A DNA stretch of 64,000 nt, taken from positions 1-64,000 of the forward strand of contig BPJO01000005.1 in assembly GCA_026004655.1 (NCBI GenBank). The letters are read 5' to 3'. Made by a program: the position numbers and the translations under genes. The notes beneath the pieces are model-generated. The model had not been told where the DNA came from and ran no database searches. It was given only the letters and a program-made list of their open reading frames with translations. The DNA comes from Phycisphaerae bacterium. Its GTDB lineage: Bacteria > Planctomycetota > Phycisphaerae > Tepidisphaerales > Tepidisphaeraceae. Position 1 is the stretch's first letter. Every line of letters begins with the position of its first letter. This document shows positions 18,731 to 26,051 of the stretch, one piece after another.

Positions 18731-19382
18731 AACCAGGGACAATATAGTGAACAAAGGGATCGTCAGCCAAAAGAGGATGAATGGGTGACTTGGCTGGTCT
18801 GGTCGGTTGCGCAGGTGGGTTGGTTGGGATTGATGGCCGGTCGGGTAAAAACTCTCCGCCAAGTGGCCTGAGACCGGAGAAACCTGGTCAGCCATTGGGA
18901 TGGTGGCGGTTCAGTTGTTTCTGGCCTGTGTTATGGGTCAAGCATTGCTCAAACAGTGGTGTGATTGGGTTTATGCGTCAACCGTTGCTGTTCCGATGTT
19001 GGCCTTGGCGATGGTTCAAAGCGGATCCACCCTCAGTCAGTCGGTTCCAGGGATGGTAAATCTGATGTTGTGGCTGGGGGTGTTGACTTGGATCGGGTCG
19101 ATCAGGTCTTTGGCGGTTCACAGTTTATTGAAGTCAATTATGTTGATTCTGACCGTCGGAGGACCTGTTTTTCTCTACTTGGTATGGGAGTTTGGTCGAC
19201 GCGCGATCGCCGGGGACGGTGTGATAGCGTATGTATCTCCGACTCTTGGGGTCGTCACGGTTTTGCATCAGGGCTGGGAAGCCGTGGGTATGATCGGGGT
19301 ACCCGTGGGGTTTCTGATCATTGTGACGGGGATTCACTCCTTGCTTTGCCGACGGATCACGCACCAGAAATCAATTTCCTAG
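18722..19382 (+). CDS. unrecognised integral membrane protein (one frameshift)
   Basis: The track shows only the second half from 18900. Upstream, another frame from the ATG at 18722 reads a hydrophilic leader and then WVTWLVWSVAQVGWLGLMAG as a membrane helix. Removing one base of the CC at 18859-18860 joins it, through TLRKWPETGETWSAIG, to the downstream helices (VQLFLACVMGQALLKQW, SIMLILTVGGPVFLYLV, AVGMIGVPVGFLIIVTG). The full product of about 219 residues would have five to six helices. No family is recognised. It lies between the SEDS gene and the mraZ region and may belong to the same envelope neighbourhood. Confidence 0.5.
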
Positions 19383-19508
19383 GGGTTTCAGGAGCGGGAG
19401 GTGAGTCAATCCGGTTCTAAAGTTCCTCAGGTTTTCCCACTTTCTTCCACCGGTCTTGACCAGACTAAGTTCCTTGTTTGCGGATCGGAAGAAAAAAAGA
19501 GTGACAAG

Positions 19509-19553
19509 TTATCCACAGTCGGATCAGTGGTGAAGTGGCGAAAATGTGGATAA
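19509..19553. promoter_or_regulatory. pair of perfect DnaA boxes in inverted orientation upstream of mraZ
   Basis: TTATCCACA occurs at 19509-19517 and its exact reverse complement TGTGGATAA at 19545-19553, 27 bases apart. This is the strong DnaA box consensus. Two perfect copies this close are unlikely by chance. They lie about 150 bases before mraZ, in a 320-bp gap, and could make the division cluster respond to DnaA. An origin is less likely, as there is no dnaA, dnaN or larger box array. Confidence 0.75.
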
Positions 19554-19649
19554 ATGGTTCATAAAGACCCAAGAAGTCCGCTATCGTCACAAACAGAGTC
19601 CGAACTTTAAAAAAAATTGTAGGTCCGGAAATTCTTTTCTTGCCATACT

Positions 19650-19679
19650 GGGGAGAGAAGTGGTAAAAAGTGGTTGTTG
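19650..19679 (+). promoter_or_regulatory. candidate MraZ operator: 10-bp direct repeats before mraZ
   Basis: The units GGGGAGAGAA, GTGGTAAAAA and GTGGTTGTTG follow one another with exactly 10-bp spacing, ending about 26 bases before the mraZ ATG. MraZ proteins are known to bind tandem repeats with 10-bp period upstream of their own gene (TGGGN-type in E. coli, AAAGTGK-type in mycoplasmas), and AAAGTGGTTG fits the latter form. A TTGCCA at 19640-19645 could be part of the promoter that the operator overlaps. Confidence 0.6.
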
Positions 19680-19705
19680 AGAGCGATTAATGGGTTTTGT
19701 TCCCA

Positions 19706-20176
19706 ATGCCACCATGGTTTCCACTCATCGGCGAGCACGAGTTAACGATCGACGACAAAGGTCGTCTGCTCGTACCTGCAGAAGTTCGCAAACGTCTAGA
19801 GACGTATGGCGAAACGGATGTGTTGGTTTTGGTGAATATGGGCGGTCGTGGTTTTCTGTACCCGGAAAAATACCATTTCTCGCGAATCGGCCATGTGAAG
19901 GTTGGGATTGTTCCGACTCCGCGTGAGCAGTTGTTTATGCGGGCAGTCTTCGGGCAGGCGGTTCGGTTGCCATGGGATAAGCAAGGACGCATCCTGTTGT
20001 CACCTAAAACTGTTACAAGTCTGAAGTTAGATCGGGAGATCACGATCGTCTGTGCCGGGGATCATCTTGAACTGTGGAATCGTCCGGACTGGGCGAACGA
20101 GCAGGTGACGCTGCAACAGCAGATGTCGGAGTTGATCAGCTCAATGTCGGACCAGCTTGCGTTAACCCAAGAGTAA
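19706..20176 (+). CDS. mraZ: MraZ transcriptional regulator/nucleoid-associated protein
   Basis: MraZ is the conserved first gene of the division and cell-wall (dcw) cluster and represses its own promoter. The protein consists of two tandem AbrB-like (SpoVT-type) units, each with the D-x-K/Q-GR signature: HELTIDDKGRLLVPAEVRKR near residue 15 and LPWDKQGRILLSPKTVTSLK near residue 85. The domain ends with the typical HLELWNRPDW segment. I use the ATG at 19706 (156 residues); the track start is a TTG three codons earlier. rsmH follows only after a 545-bp non-coding stretch, which is much longer than usual for this pair. Confidence 0.93.
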   Translation: MPPWFPLIGEHELTIDDKGRLLVPAEVRKRLETYGETDVLVLVNMGGRGFLYPEKYHFSRIGHVKVGIVPTPREQLFMRAVFGQAVRLPWDKQGRILLSPKTVTSLKLDREITIVCAGDHLELWNRPDWANEQVTLQQQMSELISSMSDQLALTQE

Positions 20177-20222
20177 GCGGTCGGATCGAAATTGCAGCCA
20201 GGGATGGATGCATGTCAATCAG

Positions 20223-20470
20223 GCTCTAGGAAGGTAGAGCGACTCGTAAACAATAGAAATACCCGCACAAAGTGTTCTAGCGGATCGGGTCCGTCGGAAC
20301 GTTGGTCATGACATTCTACCAACATGGGTGTGGGAAAACCGTGCAGACCTTCCAACAATGGATTGTTGCAAGGCGACGGTATGACAAAGCAGTGTGCTGG
20401 TGAGGTACTCGCAGGGATCGCGGGCAGCGTTGCAGCGCTACGGTCATGGAGGACCGACCTCGCCTTTTAA
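20223..20470 (+). ncRNA. candidate structured non-coding RNA between mraZ and rsmH
   Basis: Successive helices can be drawn: GCTCTA-GGAAGG-TAGAGC (20223-20240); GTTGGT (20301-20306) with ACCAAC (20318-20323); a long arm ACCGT...CCTT-C-CAACAA-TGGA-TTGTTG-C-AAGG...ACGGT (20338-20380); and GGTGAGGT (20399-20406) with ACCTCGCC (20457-20464) enclosing CGGTC/GACCG (20441-20456). A TTTT tract follows the last helix. RNase P, tmRNA and SRP RNA signatures are absent. Strand is inferred from the T tract and neighbouring genes. The pairings are by eye only. Confidence 0.4.
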
Positions 20471-20532
20471 TCAGGTCCGAAGGGCAGGGTATATCCCTGA
20501 TGTCCCTCGATCTATGAAAATAAATATTATCA

Positions 20533-20559
20533 ACAGGAATTAAAAAATTAATTTCCTGT
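20533..20559. repeat. AT-rich palindrome before rsmH
   Basis: ACAGGAATTAA pairs with TTAATTTCCTGT (one bulge) around a short A-rich loop, in the most AT-rich part of the window. It could be the end of the preceding transcript, a regulator site for rsmH, or an unwinding element; I cannot tell which. Confidence 0.45.
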
Positions 20560-20721
20560 CGATATGCTAACACCTACCAAACTATATTCAATTGGATCTC
20601 ATTCGGCAAGTTAAATCAAATTAATTCAACGGATGGTGCATCTACAAATCCCATCGAGCGACCTTAAAGGGTGGAGTATGGGGTTGAAAGTTTGTTCGGA
20701 TTAAATCTTAATCGTACCATC

Positions 20722-21636
20722 ATGCAAGTTCCCCCGACCGGACACGACCCCGTCTTACTCAACGAGATCCTGGAATGGTGTTCACCTCATGACGGTCAGT
20801 TGGTAGTCGATGCAACGGTAGGAAGGGGCGGGCACTCCTTGGCTTTGGCCAAGGCCATTGCCCCCCACGGGACCTTGATCGGAATGGATTATGACCCGAG
20901 AAACCTGGCATATGCCCGGGATCGGTTGGCTAAATCCGATTTAACCACTCAAGTCAGGCTTTTTCACGCCAATTTCTCAGAACTCATCGAAGTACTCCGT
21001 CAAGCAAACCATCCCCGGGTAGATCTGATCCTGGCGGATCTGGGCGTGAGCACGAATCAGCTGTTTGAGCAGGAATATGGTTTGTCTTTTTCAAATCCAG
21101 TCCCCCTGGACATGCGTCTGGACCCCCGAAATCCGTTAACAGCCCGGACGATTGTGAACACCTGGTCCGAGCAAAAACTTGCTACGGTACTGTACGAGTT
21201 GGCCGATGAAAGATTTTCCCGAAGGATCGCGAAAAAGATTGTGGAAGCACGCAAGCGTTCGCCGATTAATACAACAGATGAGCTAGCCGATCTGGTCCGG
21301 AGTGTTGTACCCGTCCCGAGAGGCAGCGACCGATCAATCCCGATCGACCCTGCCACCCGAACTTTTTTAGCCCTTCGGATGGTGGTCAACGGTGAGATGG
21401 AAAATCTGGAAAAACTTCTGAGAGTTGCTCCGGATCATCTCAAGCCGGGTGGAAAGATCGCGATCATCAGTTTTCACTCGACCGAAGACCGGTTGGTGAA
21501 GCATGTGTTTCGGTCGGCGGAGCAGACCGGGCAACTGAAGGTCCTGACCTCCAAGCCTATCGTCCCCTCCGAGACCGAAATCCAAGCTAATCCCCGATCC
21601 CGGTCGGCAAAACTACGTGTGGCTGAGCGTTTGTGA
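20722..21636 (+). CDS. rsmH: 16S rRNA (cytosine(1402)-N(4))-methyltransferase
   Basis: RsmH (MraW) methylates C1402 of 16S rRNA using S-adenosylmethionine. The family start GHDPVLLNEILEWCSP is near the N-terminus, followed by the SAM motif VVDATVGRGGHSLALAKA, a LIGMDYDPRNLAYA strand, and the ILADLGVSTNQL block with DMRLDP. The C-terminal ISFHSTEDRLVKHVFR motif and the SRSAKLRVAERL end are diagnostic. The ATG at 20722 gives 304 residues, the usual length, and places the family motif eight residues in; the track start is an upstream GTG. It belongs to the dcw cluster remnant after mraZ. Confidence 0.96.
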   Translation: MQVPPTGHDPVLLNEILEWCSPHDGQLVVDATVGRGGHSLALAKAIAPHGTLIGMDYDPRNLAYARDRLAKSDLTTQVRLFHANFSELIEVLRQANHPRVDLILADLGVSTNQLFEQEYGLSFSNPVPLDMRLDPRNPLTARTIVNTWSEQKLATVLYELADERFSRRIAKKIVEARKRSPINTTDELADLVRSVVPVPRGSDRSIPIDPATRTFLALRMVVNGEMENLEKLLRVAPDHLKPGGKIAIISFHSTEDRLVKHVFRSAEQTGQLKVLTSKPIVPSETEIQANPRSRSAKLRVAERL

Positions 21637-21713
21637 TACCGAATCGAGGCGGATGTCCTGCGAAAACAACACAGGGTTGATCCGACCGAACATTCTGAGT
21701 CGAAGGACCTGAC

Positions 21714-22715
21714 ATGACCCGTGAAACCAAAATCGGCCTGCTCGTAGGCCTGGCGTTTATCATCGTTGTCGGAATCTTGCTTTCAGAGCATCTGACGACG
21801 ACCACTGAACGACCGTCCGCCCCTCTGGCCGATGCTGGCATCGGTGTGCGTGAAGCCGTGGCAGTTCCCGGGATCAATACCAGCGACACCTCGACAACAC
21901 CTTACCGGGCTCCGGAACCGGTCCATCCCGTCCCCACCGCCCGTGAACTTGCCCAGACGGGATCAGCCACTACGCCTCAGGTTGCCGTCGGACCCGGATC
22001 GGATCCGAAAACCCCGATCCTGATCACTAACACCCCTACTGCCCCGAGCGTCATTCCCGTTACCCAACAAGACCGTCCTGATAATGCCCCACCGACCATG
22101 GAATCTCCGGTGGTGACACGGGTTCCGACGGATATTTTTGCCAACCAGCACCCGGTTCAAGTCGTCGCCCAACAGCACGGTGAAAGCGTTGTTCCTGTGG
22201 TTCCAACGGTTCAAAATCAGGCGCAAAATAATGCCGCTCCGGCTAAACTGACCCTTCCCAGCAGAGTTCGTGAGTATATCGCCCAGCCAGGGGACACCCT
22301 TTCGCGGATCGCTGCTCTGTTGCCGGGGGGAAACACCAAAACCAACCGGGATGCCGTCATTGCGTTGAACCCCGAGCTACAGAAAGACCCCAACAAAGTT
22401 ATCGCCGGTCGCAAATATCAGCTTCCGGTCGAAGTCGGTCCGAAACAGACGATCCCGATACCGGAACCGCTTGTTCGAACCCCCAGCCGGGCAGTACCTA
22501 GCACCTCGTCCGATTCGACCCAGACCATGTCTTACCGAACATACGTGGTCAAAAAAGGCGATAGCCTCAGTAAAATCGCTGTGGAGCAACTGGGTTCCCG
22601 ATCTCACGTCGCCCTCATTCGCGAACTGAACCGGGACGTGCTCAAGGGCAGCGATGTGATCCGGATCGATATGAAACTTAAACTGCCCGCCAAAACGGTC
22701 GCTTCAACGGATTAA
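21714..22715 (+). CDS. membrane-anchored protein with two LysM domains
   Basis: The 333-residue product has an N-terminal membrane anchor (KIGLLVGLAFIIVVGILLSE), a long Pro/Thr/Val-rich extended linker (about 30-180), and two LysM domains: EYIAQPGDTLSRIAALLPGG near residue 185 and YVVKKGDSLSKIAVEQLGSR near residue 280. LysM binds the N-acetylglucosamine of peptidoglycan or related glycans. It lies between rsmH and the FtsL-like gene, a position where other bacteria have division genes, so it may tether the membrane to the wall during division. No catalytic domain is present. Confidence 0.88.
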   Translation: MTRETKIGLLVGLAFIIVVGILLSEHLTTTTERPSAPLADAGIGVREAVAVPGINTSDTSTTPYRAPEPVHPVPTARELAQTGSATTPQVAVGPGSDPKTPILITNTPTAPSVIPVTQQDRPDNAPPTMESPVVTRVPTDIFANQHPVQVVAQQHGESVVPVVPTVQNQAQNNAAPAKLTLPSRVREYIAQPGDTLSRIAALLPGGNTKTNRDAVIALNPELQKDPNKVIAGRKYQLPVEVGPKQTIPIPEPLVRTPSRAVPSTSSDSTQTMSYRTYVVKKGDSLSKIAVEQLGSRSHVALIRELNRDVLKGSDVIRIDMKLKLPAKTVASTD

Positions 22716-22792
22716 AACAGATACGACACAGTCCGTTGTCGTACCAACCAGTTCGACCGAAGGCTTGTTTGTTAGACGTGGACGGGATGTGA

Positions 22793-23080
22793 ATGCTCAA
22801 GCTCCTAATTTGCATTTTTTGTGCCTGTTTGATCACGGGAACGCTGGTTCATCTGAAACACCAGCGGATGGAAATCCATTACCAGATCAATCAGGCGCAC
22901 GAACGTCTTCAGAACCTCCAGATCGAACTTTGGAATCAGCAGTTACAGGTCGCGATTTACACCGCCCCGAACGCGATCGAAAACACGGTCGGTTCTCATC
23001 ACTTGGATCTGGTTCCTGCCCAGCCTGTCCCGTCATCGACCCCATTCCGATCCGACGCGTATAACACGGATGCCGAGTAA
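22793..23080 (+). CDS. FtsL-like bitopic cell-division protein
   Basis: The 95-residue protein has a single N-terminal membrane segment (LLICIFCACLITGTLVHL) followed directly by a coiled-coil stretch (YQINQAHERLQNLQIELWNQ) and a short C-terminal tail. This is the architecture of FtsL, which links FtsB and FtsQ to the FtsWI synthase and is normally encoded just after rsmH. Sequence identity in FtsL is always low, so the call rests on size, topology and position. The start ATG at 22793 has a moderate ribosome site. No ftsI follows. Confidence 0.6.
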   Translation: MLKLLICIFCACLITGTLVHLKHQRMEIHYQINQAHERLQNLQIELWNQQLQVAIYTAPNAIENTVGSHHLDLVPAQPVPSSTPFRSDAYNTDAE

Positions 23081-23140
23081 CTCGGTGGGGTAGTACAGAG
23101 AAAGGAGTGGAATCGCCGATGAAGGTATCTGACGCTGTTT

Positions 23141-23395
23141 ATGTCCAACCCACACCGACACTGCCCGTTTCTGAACCGGAATGACACCCGCTGTGCGGGA
23201 CATTTTCAGGTCGGGCATCTGGAACAGGCTTTTCGGTACTGTTTTGACCATTATAAAGCCTGTCCGACCTACCTGGAGTTGTTGGTCGAACGTCGTCTTC
23301 GTCGAATGACAGAGAGTGTGGTTCATGCCTCGTCGCTGGTCCAAATCACGGTTTCATCGTCGACCAGATCGTCGAGCGACTCTCGTGCCGCCTGA
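23141..23395 (+). CDS. small cysteine-rich protein of unknown function
   Basis: This 84-residue protein has four cysteines in its first half spaced C-x9-C-x15-C-x6-C (CPFLNRNDTRC, then YCFDHYKACPTYLEL) together with several histidines, suggesting a zinc site or iron-sulphur cluster. The first 50 residues look conserved in style; the Ser-rich tail runs out of frame into the start of the Xer recombinase gene, overlapping it by about 70 bases. The start ATG follows the FtsL-like gene by 60 bases. Function is not known to me. Confidence 0.6.
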   Translation: MSNPHRHCPFLNRNDTRCAGHFQVGHLEQAFRYCFDHYKACPTYLELLVERRLRRMTESVVHASSLVQITVSSSTRSSSDSRAA

Positions 23396-24305
23396 ATTGT
23401 TATCTTTTCTGGGGTATTTGTCGTCTGAACGGGGACTGGCTCGAAATACCATCGAAGCCTATCGTCGGGACCTGACGGATCTGATCGGATGGTTGAACCC
23501 GCCGAACGGGCCTTGCCGGGCGAGCAAACTGGAGGAGGCAACTGCCCAGCACTTCCGGGATTACTTGCAAAACCAAACCCGTCGGAATCAGTCCACCAAA
23601 ACAGTAGCCCGACGTCTAGCAGCCATCCGGGTTTTCCTGAAATACCTGGAAGTGATGGGTCAGGACAAACAACACATACTGCAACAGTTGGAACGTCCCA
23701 AACCCGAACGAGATCTGCCCAACATCCTGAACACCGAACAGGTAGCCCGTTTAATCCAAGCCCCGGACCCTTCCGATACCAAGTTTTATCATCGGGACGT
23801 AGCCATCCTCGAACTGTTGTACGCTGCGGGTCTTCGGGCAAGCGAACTGTGCCAGTTGAGTGTTCGGGATGTGAACTTGGAAGTCGCAGCCGTTCGGGTT
23901 CTTGGAAAGGGATCCAAAGAACGTATCGTCCCGATCGGTCAGGCGTGTGTCCGAGCGATCCGGGAATATCTACGAACCGGTCGTCCGAGATTGCTGCAAA
24001 CCCCATCGCAAAACGGAAAAAAAGATCCCGAACGACTCTTTTTATCCCGTTCCGGGCATCCGCTGGATCGTGTGAGCCTATGGTTGTTGATTTTGCGATA
24101 CGCCAAAAAGATTCAGTTGCTGAATGAAGTGAGTCCTCACGTTCTACGTCATTGTTTTGCAAGTCATCTGTTGAGCGGGGGGGCTGATTTACGGATCGTT
24201 CAGGAACTGCTCGGACATGCGGATGTTTCAACGACCCAGATTTACACCCACGTGGACACCGGTCGATTAAAAAAAGTGCACCGACAGTTTCATCCCCGGG
24301 CGTGA
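23325..24305 (+). CDS. tyrosine recombinase of the XerC/XerD family
   Basis: Xer recombinases resolve chromosome dimers at dif during division. The N-terminal SAM-like core-binding domain (FLGYLSSERGLARNTIEAYR) and the catalytic domain are complete. Catalytic residues are visible: the first Arg in AAGLRASELCQL, Lys in LGKGSKERIVPIG, HVLRH near residue 270, LLGHADVSTTQIYTH with the late His and the Tyr nucleophile. VLRHCFASHLL differs from the common LRHSFATHLL by one cysteine. The length of 326 residues and unlinked housekeeping context favour XerD or XerC over an integron or phage integrase. The ATG at 23325 overlaps the Cys-rich gene. Confidence 0.92.
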   Translation: MPRRWSKSRFHRRPDRRATLVPPELLSFLGYLSSERGLARNTIEAYRRDLTDLIGWLNPPNGPCRASKLEEATAQHFRDYLQNQTRRNQSTKTVARRLAAIRVFLKYLEVMGQDKQHILQQLERPKPERDLPNILNTEQVARLIQAPDPSDTKFYHRDVAILELLYAAGLRASELCQLSVRDVNLEVAAVRVLGKGSKERIVPIGQACVRAIREYLRTGRPRLLQTPSQNGKKDPERLFLSRSGHPLDRVSLWLLILRYAKKIQLLNEVSPHVLRHCFASHLLSGGADLRIVQELLGHADVSTTQIYTHVDTGRLKKVHRQFHPRA

Positions 24306-24359
24306 ATCATCCAACCCCTACGACTCCGATCGGAGATACCGGAAAGCATTCCAAGACAA

Positions 24360-24384
24360 GGCCCACAACCGGGGATTGTGGGCC
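24360..24384. terminator. hairpin between convergent xer and sigma factor genes
   Basis: GGCCCACAA pairs perfectly with TTGTGGGCC across a 7-base loop. It lies between convergent genes, where a terminator is expected, but no strong T tract follows on either strand, so it may act as a transcript-end stabiliser instead. Confidence 0.6.
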
Positions 24385-24416
24385 TGAAGGACGAGTCATC
24401 AAAGGGTCTCTGGTTT

Positions 24417-25388
24417 TTAAGACAGATCGGCTGTGGGGGTGTGGTCAGCCGGTTTTAGGACACCTTCTTCGATGAGTCTTCGGATTTTGAAAAGGGCTTT
24501 GTTCTGGATTTGTCGGACCCGTTCTTTGGTCACGCCGATGATCCGTCCGACCTCTTCGAGTGTCAGCGGGGTTTCCTGGTCCTGATCCCAATTGAATCGT
24601 TGTCGAATAACAGTTTGCTCGACATGGCTCAGGTGAGCAAGGTTCCGATCGACGATCTGTTTAAGTTCGTCCACAAGGTCTTCCTCGACGGAATCCCGTT
24701 TGCGGTCGGTCCAATCGCTCTTTTCGAGGTCAGGCTCGAACTCGACGGGGAAACGCTGACGGTGTTTGGAGTATTTCTGAGCCGTTCGGCTGAAGGCTTT
24801 GAGAATGGCTCGGCAGGCGTATGTCGAAAACTTGAATCCCCGCTCGACATTGAACTTATCGACCGCCCGAAGCAGGGCCATGTTTCCTTCGGAGACGATC
24901 TCAGCAAAATCGACGTCGCCCAGACGGGTCCGTTTGGCCATGGCCAGGACCAATGCGAGATTGGTGCGGGTCAAATATTCACGATAGTGTTCGCTTTTAC
25001 CATGCCAATCAATTAACTGCTCGGCTAACTCTCGGGTCAGACCCTCTGACTTGGCCTTTTTTTGTAAACGGGTCAGTTTGTACTTGGCATAGTTGTAACG
25101 AAGGAACATCACCCGTTCCTGCTCAGCCGACATGAACTGAGGGGTAACGGTCGGATCAGAAAAAGAGGCTTCATCCCGAGTCGGTTGATACCAGGAGATC
25201 ATGGGAAGTGCTTCCGGGGTATCAGAAAACAGTTCTTGTTCGATGTTCTTTCGTTTGAAAGAGGGAGAATCCATGTACGCATAATCGCCGGCAAGAATCC
25301 GTTCAGCTTGCTTTCGAAGCTCGTCGGGCAAAGACGTCTTGCGAGAAGCGCGTTGTTTCCGGGTCGTTTTGAGGGTTGTCGTGCTCAT
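24417..25388 (-). CDS. sigma-70 family RNA polymerase sigma factor with divergent region 2
   Basis: Regions 2, 3 and 4 of sigma-70 can be recognised in 323 residues. Region 2 includes NLALVLAMAKRTRLGDVDFA and SEGNMALLRAVDKFNVERGF, then FKFSTYACRAILKAFSRTAQ in place of the usual STYATWWIRQAI. Region 4 has the helix-turn-helix LTLEEVGRIIGVTKERVRQI followed by NKALFKIRRL. The missing tryptophan pair in regions 2.3-2.4 means unusual promoter melting and -10 recognition, as in alternative sigma factors of planctomycetes. The N-terminal 90 residues (with MSAEQERVMFLRYNYAKYKL) replace region 1. A strong AAGGGAG ribosome site precedes the ATG. It is transcribed alone. Confidence 0.9.
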   Translation of the reverse strand: MSTTTLKTTRKQRASRKTSLPDELRKQAERILAGDYAYMDSPSFKRKNIEQELFSDTPEALPMISWYQPTRDEASFSDPTVTPQFMSAEQERVMFLRYNYAKYKLTRLQKKAKSEGLTRELAEQLIDWHGKSEHYREYLTRTNLALVLAMAKRTRLGDVDFAEIVSEGNMALLRAVDKFNVERGFKFSTYACRAILKAFSRTAQKYSKHRQRFPVEFEPDLEKSDWTDRKRDSVEEDLVDELKQIVDRNLAHLSHVEQTVIRQRFNWDQDQETPLTLEEVGRIIGVTKERVRQIQNKALFKIRRLIEEGVLKPADHTPTADLS

Positions 25389-26051
25389 CCTGTGCTCCCT
25401 TCTTTTGGAGTGTGAGCATCGTTGTGATGTCTCATCACCCGTTAATTATACGTCGATGTTAGCATCCATTTATACGTGTCCACATTAGAAACAGATGGAT
25501 TGTTTCAACTCAACACAGATCCATAACTTGCAGATCAACCACTGGGTTAGAAAATCGAGCGGATCACTCGATGGACACTTATTCAAAAGTTTGACAGGTC
25601 CATCACATTTTCCCGATTCGACCTGCACACGGTCAATTCATCCGATTTCTATCTCTTTGATCATCATTGTCTATTCGATGACTGAAAATAACGTGTGATT
25701 CTTCTAAAAATATATTCATATGCGCTGAGCAAATAGTTTTTTCTTATGGAAACCATAGGGAAACCGTAGATTCGATTCAGTGTTTCTCTTGTCTTTGTTG
25801 AAGATGCTGAAAACGCTGAAAAAGGAACCAAACGGGCAAAAGAACGGACAAGACTTGTTAATTCATGGCGAAAATCCAAAAAAATGGAGGCTAGGCGCTA
25901 GGATACCGGAGTTTGGGGCTTGAGTCGGAATTTTCTTGCAAAATCTAACCAAAAAGTAATATTAACTATTACGGGACGTGCGGGATTAAACTCCGGAAGG
26001 GATTCCTGTGGGTTTAAGCCTCGCTGAATTGCGAAAGGAGAGGCTTGAAAA
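25389..26051. other. 663-bp divergent intergenic region
   Basis: No supported gene is visible; the 67-codon frame at 25495 has no ribosome site and poor coding character. The stretch is AT-rich between about 25640 and 25980 and must hold promoters for the sigma factor (minus) and the sigma-54 activator (plus). A small direct repeat (GCTGAAAACGCTGAAAAAGG near 25806) is present. Confidence 0.5.
26016..26046 (+). promoter_or_regulatory. hairpin that hides the ribosome site of the sigma-54 activator gene
   Basis: AAGCCTC (26016-26022) can pair with GAGGCTT (26040-26046), taking in the GAGG of the AAAGGAGAGG ribosome site placed 8 bases before the ATG at 26052. The pairing would limit translation and could act as a thermosensor or ligand-controlled switch. 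It is a 7-bp stem seen by eye only. Confidence 0.4.

Larger units (their letters stand above)
20177..20721. other. 545-bp non-coding spacer between mraZ and rsmH
   Basis: No convincing open frame fills this region on either strand. The first part (to about 20470) has normal base composition and abundant nested inverted repeats; the second part (20510-20640) is markedly AT-rich and probably holds the rsmH promoter. Such a long gap inside the normally tight mraZ-rsmH pair suggests a separate element. Confidence 0.65.

Noticed and set aside
20177-20480. RNase P RNA or tmRNA as identity of the structured spacer
   Set aside because: The GAGGAAAGTCC and ACAGAA cores of RNase P and the tRNA-like ends of tmRNA are missing.
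20471-20490. TCAGGTCCGAAGGGCAGG, reminiscent of the SRP RNA apical loop
   Set aside because: The required GGAAGG...AGCAGCC symmetry is not there and flanking arms do not pair as in SRP RNA.
20316-20573. 85-codon minus-strand ORF in the mraZ-rsmH spacer
   Set aside because: Composition is random-like, it lacks a ribosome site and it spans the AT-rich palindrome.
23323-24231. 302-codon minus-strand ORF opposite the Xer recombinase gene
   Set aside because: The plus-strand frame has all catalytic residues; the antisense frame has no recognisable domain.
25495-25698. 67-codon ORF in the sigma factor/activator gap
   Set aside because: It has no ribosome site, no family resemblance and lies in AT-rich non-coding sequence.
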